This document shows positions 9,476 through 16,563 of a stretch of 64,000 nucleotides of DNA, piece by piece. How positions within the stretch are numbered: position 1 is the stretch's first letter; each line of letters starts with the position of its first letter. The notes under the pieces are model-generated. The model saw only the letters and a list, made by a program, of their open reading frames with translations, was not told the DNA's origin and ran no database searches. The position numbers were made by a program, and so were the translations under genes. Source of the DNA: Andalucia godoyi (taxonomy: Eukaryota; Discoba; Jakobea; Jakobida; Andaluciidae); NCBI GenBank assembly GCA_009859145.1, contig VRVR01000040.1:1-64000 (forward strand). The letters are read 5' to 3'.

Positions 9476-9826
9476 ATGCCAGTGGAGGCGTCATTGCATC
9501 GAGGGATGGCCGCGAATCCGTCTCCACAGCTTCTTACAGTATTTTCCATTTGCGGATCCATTGGATGCGCATCTTTGTTTGGTCACGCCAGTCTCCATGA
9601 CCAATCGCTTGTGCGATTCCGTTGCAGCAGTCCTGTTTGGCGATTCGGAGCACTTCCACTTTCCGTAGGTGCCGGGGCTGTGGTAGGATGGTACGGCGCG
9701 TCAAGTTTGTTGACGCTGTTCACCAAAATCTACTACTCTGTGTTTTTTGCGTCCAAGGATGTTGGCTTCGAGGCGGCTCGCCATGCGCGCAAGATTGCGA
9801 TGCAGATCCGCAACGGAGGACAGTAG
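9476..9826 (+). CDS. Small putative membrane protein, 116 aa
   Basis: I do not recognise this protein. Two hydrophobic segments are visible: LLTVFSICGSIGCASLF (residues ~19-35) and a longer Gly/Ala-rich one around 60-90 containing LPLSVGAGAVVGWYGASSLL. A short basic tail follows. The frame is open from an ATG at 9422, but that upstream part is made by a TA-rich run and a pyrimidine tract, so the ATG at 9476 is the more credible start. The size, Gly-rich helices and basic C-terminus would suit a small organelle-membrane protein, but that is only inference. It converges on the SMG1-like gene, with 63 bp between the two stops. Alternatively it is a chance frame; the even hydrophobic pattern argues against this. 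Confidence 0.45.
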   Translation: MPVEASLHRGMAANPSPQLLTVFSICGSIGCASLFGHASLHDQSLVRFRCSSPVWRFGALPLSVGAGAVVGWYGASSLLTLFTKIYYSVFFASKDVGFEAARHARKIAMQIRNGGQ

Positions 9827-9889
9827 GTGATGTTGGCATCTCATTTGCATTTTACTCTTGTATCCATAACTTTTTAGCCGAGCGCGTGC

Positions 9890-12800
9890 TCATATCCATG
9901 GACACCAGCCTTCGTACATCATGGATAGATTGGTCTCGGACGTCGCGTTCTCCCACAATCGCACCGCGTGCCCATCATCGTCGCCCATCTGTGCTCGCGC
10001 TTCCACGTTTCGTATTCTCTGGCTGAAGGCATGCTCATCAAATGGATCTACCTCATGCCACTGATTGTATTTCTTCGGCGCCCGTTTGTACTGGAGCTCC
10101 AGAAGCTGCGAAATGAGCGCATGGTGAGCTTGGAAAAACGTCAGCAGGTACGAATGGCACTGCAGGACTTCATTCCTGTTCACCACATTGCGAAACACTT
10201 CAGTCATTCTGTACGGCACAACTTCGCGAACTTTCAGATCGCGCCCTCGGTCCAAGCATATGTTGAAATCGATGTGGATGCATTCATTGGACGCGGTGTC
10301 TAAAAGGATGTTGCCGAGATGGCGGTCACCAATTCCGAGAACGTACGTGTAGATGTTGAACACTGATAAAGATCGACGAAGAGAGATCATTCGACCGAAA
10401 AAGTCGCTCGGAGACGACGAGTGCAGTATAGTGCAGTCTCGCAGAAGATGCGGATTCGAATACTTTGCTTGGAGTTCTTTGAAAATTCGCAATCGATTCG
10501 CAGGACAAGATTTGCCTCCGTTGCCACCATTGCCAACAAGATCTGCTTCCGCTGATGCGTACATTTGGATAGGATTGAAGGCCGAAGAAACCGAAGCACC
10601 TCTCTGCTTCTCACGGCGCTTCCGAACACCGCCTGTGGTTTTGCGAAGCACACTGGACCACAGCCACTTCTCATACAACACATTCAAAGGAATCGTCCGA
10701 TCTATGAACCTTATGAACCCCGAGGACGACGACAGCGGAACGATGTCATGATGTCGAACACGGAGCTGTGACGGCTGCAAAGAGTTCAGCACCTTAATGA
10801 AGGACATGCATCTCGCATCAAACACAACGTTTTCATTTCCTTTGACCAGAAAGGACGCCGTCGACCCCGTGCCCGTGTCAAAAAAGACCCGCCGGGGACG
10901 GATCTTCGTTGGATACACCCAGAAGGAGTCTGAACACCCGACCAGCGAATCACCCACGTGGCGCTCATCTGTAGGAAGTTGGACAGACGCGTGGTTGGAC
11001 GAGAAAAAGCTCTGCAGATCGGGAACCAACGATGATAAATTGAAGCAGGATCCTGAATGAGGAAGGCTCAAGGCGGCCAGCTGAGAGAGAAGACCACACA
11101 ATTCACGAATACGATTCATGTAAACCCCCGACCGAGGGCACGGATTTCTGCTCGAGAATTCCGGACAAAAAAGAGCCGCCCAAAAATAAAACGACGTTGG
11201 AGTGGATGATGAGCCCGCCATGCTCGACAGCATGTCTTCTGCCGCATCAGAAGAAGAAAAAAACAAGCACTGGAAAACCCTCTCAAATGCAGTGTGGTAC
11301 GAAGCAGGTTCGCGAGACTGTCCTGGATGACGTATCAGGAGCTGGTATAATGCAAAAATGACATCATCCAAGGACGCAGAGTCGGGCATATACAGCATAG
11401 ACTGCTTCACTGCGTCCAGAACAGACTGGTTCGAAACTGCAGCATCTGTGCACAAAAACTTTGCCCATGACATGAGCACCCGATAATTCTGGTGGCAGTT
11501 GACCACCAAAACATCCAGAATGGGCTTTGAATTCACATCAACCGCCCACGGAAATCTCAACAGTACGTCGGGATCCAGCAAAATGAGCGGGACCACCCCG
11601 GACAAACGGAACCCAAAAACACTCGCCCACGCAAAGGCAGGAAACAGCAGCAGTGGGGAATCTCCTGGAGACCCGAGAAAGGCATCGCCGCTGCCTTGAT
11701 ATGATTCAATAATGGTTGCCGCTTGGTACTCGATCAGACGAGAAGATGGATTGAATATTGACGTCTTGAACCGCGAAAATGTCTGGCTTGATATTGGCAA
11801 ATGCAACAAATCATCAAGAGAGCCCAAAAATTCGTGCTGACAAGACGGTACACTTGTGTCAAAAACGAACGATGATGTAGATTCGTGAACAGCTAGCGGC
11901 AGAATCATCTCTTTCGAAAACTGAGTCATAAACTCAAACATGCGGCACGAAGGAGCAAAAGAACTCGCGTCTCGAAACAATGCGCAACATTGCATCTGCT
12001 TGCTGATAAAGTGAAGGGGGGCTGACAACGGAAAGTTACTGCCTGCGTCAACGACGCCTGCGTCAATGCTTTCCAACAACTGCACCGTTAGCCGTCTAAA
12101 AAGGAGCTCTTGGTTGGCGTCGTCGATCACATTAACGACGGGTTGCCGAATGGATGGAATAACGAAAGAGGAGTGGAAAACTTCTGCACCAACCGCAATG
12201 TCCGAGTGATCTCTCAAAATACAGTCGATGGCATCAACGATGTCCTGGGGAAGGCTGATGGACCTGCAGGCGCCTAGACATGGAGATGCCTCCGTCCAGT
12301 TGATATCGTTTTGAAAGAGAAGCAGAAACGGTAGTGCGGACCGAAAGACTGCAGCGGATGGCAATCGTCGCAGTACTTTCAGCATATTGCAGACGGGAAA
12401 GCTGCTCGCAAAAGGCAAAAATTCCGGTCCTGTGAAAAACAGAAACATGGAGCAGAGAGTAGAGGAAGTTCGTTTGTCAAAATCCGTTAAGAGAATGGCA
12501 TCAATGACGTCGCACACGCATTGGACAAGAAACTCGATCGAAAAGCCAAAAACCCCGGCAGCATTTATAACAGACGATCTGATCTCCAGCGAAGCGATAT
12601 TTGAAGAGCTCAGCTTGCAGTTGAACACAAAGTGAAGAATCCACACTGCCGTTTGTTTGGCAGAACTCGGTGCCTGCGAGAGAGCCTTGGTGAACCATTC
12701 GAATTCCTCGAATCTCACATGCTCTGCAGCGACAACGGTTTGCAAAAACCAAGAAATGGTTTCGGCAGAACAGCTATGTTCCAAAAGGACTCTCCAGAAA

Positions 12801-13096
12801 CAGACAGCGACTTCGAGGTCAACACACTCGGAGTAGCGGAGCAAGAGCGATCGGATGGACATCTCCTTCTCTTTTTCCGGCAAACAAGATAGGACTTCAG
12901 AGATGAAGACTGGCAGAGAAGGACAATAAAATGCGTTTGGATTAATGGACTCGATTATCTTGGAGCCCTTGGATCTGAGAGCAAATTTTCCTTTCGGCTG
13001 ACGAATGAGCTCGAGAACTTGGTTCAACAGAACGGGATTGGGCTCCTGCAGAAAAGCATGGACAAGATCCATAAACGATGGACCAAATGTATTCAT
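9890..13096 (-). CDS. SMG1: SMG1-like PI3K-related protein kinase, 1068 aa
   Basis: The C-terminal third is a PIKK catalytic domain. The glycine-loop/lysine region PTKIRPRRVFFD...FLVKG lies near residue 750. The catalytic loop GIGDRHLGNILLD begins near 921, and the metal-binding motif HIDFN comes ~20 residues later. The protein ends in a FATC-type tail, MYEGWCPWI. Several features are specific to SMG1 rather than ATM, ATR or TOR: the 'TK-(L/I)-(K/R)P(K/R)' block, the 'HID(Y/F)N(V/I)C' activation segment followed by VPYRMT, and the YEGW ending. SMG1 phosphorylates UPF1 during nonsense-mediated mRNA decay. The protein is far shorter than animal SMG1 (over 3,600 aa), lacking most of the N-terminal helical repeats and the long insertion before FATC. 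An ATG at 13096 starts the frame; a GTG two codons upstream is ignored. No UPF gene lies in the window. Confidence 0.85.
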   Translation of the reverse strand: MNTFGPSFMDLVHAFLQEPNPVLLNQVLELIRQPKGKFALRSKGSKIIESINPNAFYCPSLPVFISEVLSCLPEKEKEMSIRSLLLRYSECVDLEVAVCFWRVLLEHSCSAETISWFLQTVVAAEHVRFEEFEWFTKALSQAPSSAKQTAVWILHFVFNCKLSSSNIASLEIRSSVINAAGVFGFSIEFLVQCVCDVIDAILLTDFDKRTSSTLCSMFLFFTGPEFLPFASSFPVCNMLKVLRRLPSAAVFRSALPFLLLFQNDINWTEASPCLGACRSISLPQDIVDAIDCILRDHSDIAVGAEVFHSSFVIPSIRQPVVNVIDDANQELLFRRLTVQLLESIDAGVVDAGSNFPLSAPLHFISKQMQCCALFRDASSFAPSCRMFEFMTQFSKEMILPLAVHESTSSFVFDTSVPSCQHEFLGSLDDLLHLPISSQTFSRFKTSIFNPSSRLIEYQAATIIESYQGSGDAFLGSPGDSPLLLFPAFAWASVFGFRLSGVVPLILLDPDVLLRFPWAVDVNSKPILDVLVVNCHQNYRVLMSWAKFLCTDAAVSNQSVLDAVKQSMLYMPDSASLDDVIFALYQLLIRHPGQSREPASYHTAFERVFQCLFFSSSDAAEDMLSSMAGSSSTPTSFYFWAALFCPEFSSRNPCPRSGVYMNRIRELCGLLSQLAALSLPHSGSCFNLSSLVPDLQSFFSSNHASVQLPTDERHVGDSLVGCSDSFWVYPTKIRPRRVFFDTGTGSTASFLVKGNENVVFDARCMSFIKVLNSLQPSQLRVRHHDIVPLSSSSGFIRFIDRTIPLNVLYEKWLWSSVLRKTTGGVRKRREKQRGASVSSAFNPIQMYASAEADLVGNGGNGGKSCPANRLRIFKELQAKYSNPHLLRDCTILHSSSPSDFFGRMISLRRSLSVFNIYTYVLGIGDRHLGNILLDTASNECIHIDFNICLDRGRDLKVREVVPYRMTEVFRNVVNRNEVLQCHSYLLTFFQAHHALISQLLELQYKRAPKKYNQWHEVDPFDEHAFSQRIRNVEARAQMGDDDGHAVRLWENATSETNLSMMYEGWCPWI

Positions 13097-13439
13097 CTGC
13101 ACTGAATCGTCTACAGAATGAGTATCACATTACCATCTCTGCATGTGATACGACGAGCAAAACCAAAACCAAACCACAGAAGAAGAAGAAAACGCACACA
13201 CAAAACTAAAAGAGCGGTGCTGCTCCTTGCTGCAGGTGAGCATTCTCTTGGGGCTTTTTGTTCTCCTTCTCTTCTCCTCCACTGACCCCACCTTTCGTAG
13301 CATCAACTTGATTCAAAACACTCGGGCTACTCTCTGCAATCACCATGCAGTTCGTCTCCTTGTTTCTCTCTCTCTTTGCGGGTGTTGCCAACTTGCCTGC
13401 AAAGTGGGGCTAATGGAAAGCACAGGTTGATTTCTTTTC
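13097..13439. promoter_or_regulatory. Divergent intergenic region, 343 bp
   Basis: This is the shared upstream region of the SMG1-like gene (minus) and the 203-aa gene (plus). It holds a purine-rich tract near 13,175-13,210 and pyrimidine-rich stretches at 13,240-13,290 and 13,355-13,380. No gene is visible. Confidence 0.35.
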
Positions 13440-14051
13440 ATGAGCGATCCTCAGCTGAAACAGCGATTTGATGATGCTTGGAGGGTGGTTGTGAATCGGT
13501 ATGGAGGAATCGGCAAGAGCTTAGATGACATTGACAACACGCTGATTGCAGCAGAGCGACGGTATCGGTTGAAGCAACAAGAGTTCTTCAAGTTCCAAGG
13601 GGCCTTGTTCATGGTTCCAGAGATCAGCGACTCTATTTCGCACATTTGCACACAGCTGAATCTTCTAAAAACAAAGTTTGACGCCTTGCAAGAGCCGTTG
13701 CGCAAGTTGTATGCAGAGTCGCGGGAAAAGGATCTGTTCCGATGGAAGCACGAGCAAGCTCAGATGGCCGCTCGAGCTCTCAAGAAGTCCATGAAGTCTG
13801 ACCGAGGCGCTACCTCGGAATCGTCTCCACAGGTTGCATCGTCATCGTCATCATCATCGTCGTCGCCGTCGTCGTCGCCGTCACCGTCATCCTCTTCTGA
13901 GGTGCAAGCTTCTGCCGAAGCCGAAGGTGCTGCCTCCTCTTCTGTGCCATCCCTTTCTGACGAACTGATTTCGCCTCCTTCTTCTCTTCCTCTTCCACTT
14001 CCTCTTCCGGACCCCGAGTCGAGTAATTCAGATGCAGCTGTTGTAAATTGA
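13440..14051 (+). CDS. Coiled-coil protein with Ser-rich tail, 203 aa
   Basis: I do not recognise this protein. Residues 1-120 are predicted mostly helical, with heptad-like spacing (for example QLNLLKTKFDALQEPLRKLYAES), which suggests a coiled coil. From ~125 on the protein is low complexity: a long serine run encoded by a TCG/TCA repeat (about 13,842-13,895), then Ser/Ala/Pro and a Leu-Pro stretch. The small helical body would suit a subunit of a tethering or vesicle-adaptor complex, but nothing in the sequence names one. The ATG at 13440 is the first in frame, and the gene ends with TGA. About 300 bp separate it from the next gene on the same strand. Confidence 0.6.
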   Translation: MSDPQLKQRFDDAWRVVVNRYGGIGKSLDDIDNTLIAAERRYRLKQQEFFKFQGALFMVPEISDSISHICTQLNLLKTKFDALQEPLRKLYAESREKDLFRWKHEQAQMAARALKKSMKSDRGATSESSPQVASSSSSSSSSPSSSPSPSSSSEVQASAEAEGAASSSVPSLSDELISPPSSLPLPLPLPDPESSNSDAAVVN

Positions 14052-14349
14052 CCTCCACCTCCTTTTATCGGTTTTTGAGCAGACTGGCGACAAATTGGGA
14101 CAACAGTTGCAGAAAAATGTTTTTCAGCAATACAAGAACGCTTAATCCTCCTTCCGTGGATTATTCTTTTGATTTCATAGTTACCAGCGTACATTGTCCC
14201 TCTGTTTTCCCGCACCTTCTCTGATTCAATTCATGCGTATTCCGCTGCAGCACTTATTGTCATGACGTGCGACGCACATGCATTATCATAATTATCATTT
14301 TTTATTTATTTATTTATATTTTTTTTGGAGGGGAGGAGATACATGAACC

Positions 14350-15558
14350 ATGAATAATCGAGTGTCAAAGGTCATGCATTCCATCGTTGCGGGTCCCGTG
14401 GATGAACACGAGATTTCGCAGAATTCTCTGGATGTGGAACGCATTCTGCAGGGCAAGAAAGCGATGTGGGTGCCCAAGAGCACTCGTAGGAGTGTGGGCA
14501 TGGATGCAGCACAGCCCAAAAGAAGGCCCGAACAAGCGGTCATGGCTACAGAGGTCGAGGAAGCAGACGTCATGCACAGGATGGACGTGGTGCTCGAGGC
14601 GCGTGAAACGAGGATTCTGGAACAGCAGATGCTGCATGCGCAACTGCTCAAGATATATGAAGATCGGGTCCGGAAAGCAGGAGATATTTTCCCGTTTCGA
14701 TCGTGGATGGAGAAGACGTCCATGTCTCTGCGTCCGTCAGATTTCGCAGAGTTTATGAGCTATGTACGAGGAACTGCGCTGTTGTCCCATTTTGCTTCAC
14801 GATTTGAAAATCCAAGCCTCGGCAAATTGCCAGTGTCTTTGTGGAAGCATCCATCAAGCCGCCTGTTCAACGGCGACGATGCGCCATCTTACGCCCGCGA
14901 GGAATGTCTGTTGTGCGCATCGTGTGCGTCGATCGACGAATTCCGTCGGCTAAATCGTGTGTATGAGGACAGTGGTGCTGCAGACGCGAGAGTGCAGCGA
15001 CGTGAGCAGGAAGCACGACGAGTGGCACAGAACGATCAGCTGATCCGGGACTGGCCTTCGAAAGCCCTTCGAGAAAAGGCGTTTCTTCTCATCAAACCTG
15101 AATATCGAGATTGGTTCGAGAAAGTTGTCTCCTCGGGCACAACAATAGGTTTTGACGACTCCACCATCGTCAACAGAGTGCTGCTGCAGTTTCCGCATGT
15201 CTTTGTGCACAATCCTTTCTCTGGAGGGCCACTGCTGGAGCCACCTGCCCCAGAAGTCGTTTGCGATCTCTCGTTTGATGCTTCAAGAACACTGCATGTT
15301 CCCGAATCAGCAGTGATTCGATATCTGACTCCCGAGTTGATCAAGAATGTGACTCGTCTTGGGGTGGAAGCGCGGGAGAAAGGCCTACACATACTCGGTC
15401 TGCATGCACCGAACCATGTAGAATCTTTCGCCACATGGTGGTTTGAAGAAATGTACGAGTTGCCGGAAGCTCGTTTAAAAAAGATGGGAATTGTGAGGCC
15501 GCAACTCCCGTCGGATATAAGAGTTGCGTCCCAAGGTCTTATTCCGAGCAGAATGTAA
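14350..15558 (+). CDS. Unknown protein, 402 aa
   Basis: I do not recognise this protein. The N-terminal ~130 residues are helical and charged (EARETRILEQQMLHAQLLKIYEDRVRK), consistent with a coiled coil. Residues ~140-200 include a Cys pair in ECLLCASCAS. The C-terminal half looks globular, with the segments LIKPEYRDWFEKV, VLLQFPHVFVHNPFSGGPL and HVESFATWWFEEMYELPEARLKKMGI. There is no signal peptide or membrane helix. The ATG at 14350 is the first in frame. An out-of-frame ATG at 14343 opens a four-codon upstream frame that overlaps the start (14343-14357), which could reduce translation. The 3' side is followed by about 1 kb of non-coding sequence holding a Fanzor relic. Confidence 0.65.
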   Translation: MNNRVSKVMHSIVAGPVDEHEISQNSLDVERILQGKKAMWVPKSTRRSVGMDAAQPKRRPEQAVMATEVEEADVMHRMDVVLEARETRILEQQMLHAQLLKIYEDRVRKAGDIFPFRSWMEKTSMSLRPSDFAEFMSYVRGTALLSHFASRFENPSLGKLPVSLWKHPSSRLFNGDDAPSYAREECLLCASCASIDEFRRLNRVYEDSGAADARVQRREQEARRVAQNDQLIRDWPSKALREKAFLLIKPEYRDWFEKVVSSGTTIGFDDSTIVNRVLLQFPHVFVHNPFSGGPLLEPPAPEVVCDLSFDASRTLHVPESAVIRYLTPELIKNVTRLGVEAREKGLHILGLHAPNHVESFATWWFEEMYELPEARLKKMGIVRPQLPSDIRVASQGLIPSRM

Positions 15559-16563
15559 ATACACACCTCCAGCGATTGCAGTTTGTTTGTTTTGTTTGTC
15601 GCATTCCATTTGTTGTTGCACGGCGCGGAAAGTCTACCGAGTTCCTTCAAGCACCTTCAAGCACTTGCAAGTGTTCTTGAGGACCTGCCGGTCGTACGCG
15701 CCATACCGCCAGAGCAAAAAACTGGCGGGAACTGCAAATTCGCCTACATTGTTACACGAGTCCACAGATAATCATCGCTGATCACCCATAAGCAATGTTG
15801 CAACCCAAGAACATGCATAGCATGATTGGGAAGGGGGTAGGCCGCAACACGCCCCTCGGCATGACAGATGTTCCTAAGATAGATGTGGATGTTGCGCGCG
15901 CCGTTCCAATCGCGGTCGATCGTGCATTTGCACGACGGGCAACAAAACACACCTTGCTTCCACACAAATTGCGATGGATTTCCCCCTGCAACGGCGGCAC
16001 GCTTTAGACGCGTACTCCTCCGTCACAAGTCACAATCGACACCTGCCGCGCCGTTGTCGCCTTGGCGATCTTTCCTAGCGGCGGCCCAGCGCCGGAAGGT
16101 GTCGGTGAAGATTGTCATGGGTCTTGCGCAGCGTTGCGGGGCGCGACGTACATGGTGCGTTGCATGGACAATAAGAATAAAGAAATGAAATGAGCGTCGC
16201 TGTGCGAGAATGCAGCGCGGCGGCGTGTGTTATAGGGATTTCATGATCAAAATGGGGCGAAACGAATCAGGCATCGTGTGACGAAGTTGCTAAGATAGCA
16301 AACGCATAGCGCGTGGAAGTGGCAGTGGTTCTGTTTTACGTGCGCTTGCGACTGCCTCATCATATCGCAATAAGTGGCAGCGGCGTGGCTCCTTTTTTCA
16401 TTGAGCTTGCATTTGCATTTGCATTTGTCATCCTGATTTTTTTAATAATATTTTTTTTTTTTTGATCACTTGCAAAAGAACAAACCAACGACCCCTTCTC
16501 CTCTCGTTTTCTAAAAACCCTCGGTCTGTTCTTTTCAGATTTCAGGTTTCTGCCCTTTGGGAG
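15559..16563. other. Intergenic region around the Fanzor relic
   Basis: This 1-kb stretch lies between the 402-aa gene and the ZGRF1-like gene. It contains an imperfect inverted repeat around 15,652-15,684 (core CACTTGCAAGTG) and the minus-strand Fanzor relic at 15,800-16,100. A CATTTG repeat lies near 16,405-16,425 and a T-run at 16,437-16,463, shortly before the helicase gene. I see no intact gene. Confidence 0.4.
15800..16100 (-). pseudogene. Fanzor/TnpB-like nuclease relic (C-terminal Zn-ribbon)
   Basis: On the minus strand the C-terminal part of a Fanzor/OrfB-type protein can be read in three successive frames. VTEEYASKACRRC runs from 16026. GEIHRNLCGSKVC follows in the next frame, near 15,990-15,950. 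CPSCKCTIDRDWNGARNI follows in the third, about 15,942-15,885. Together they give the family's CxxC...CxxC zinc ribbon followed by the DRD-x-NGARNI block that carries the last catalytic Asp of the RuvC-like nuclease. Two apparent one-base deletions break the frame, and most of the protein upstream is missing, so this is a dead copy. Fanzors are eukaryotic RNA-guided DNA nucleases carried by mobile elements. The stretch just downstream (15,871-15,835) matches the tail of element copy 1 at 4.58-4.62 kb. Confidence 0.75.
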
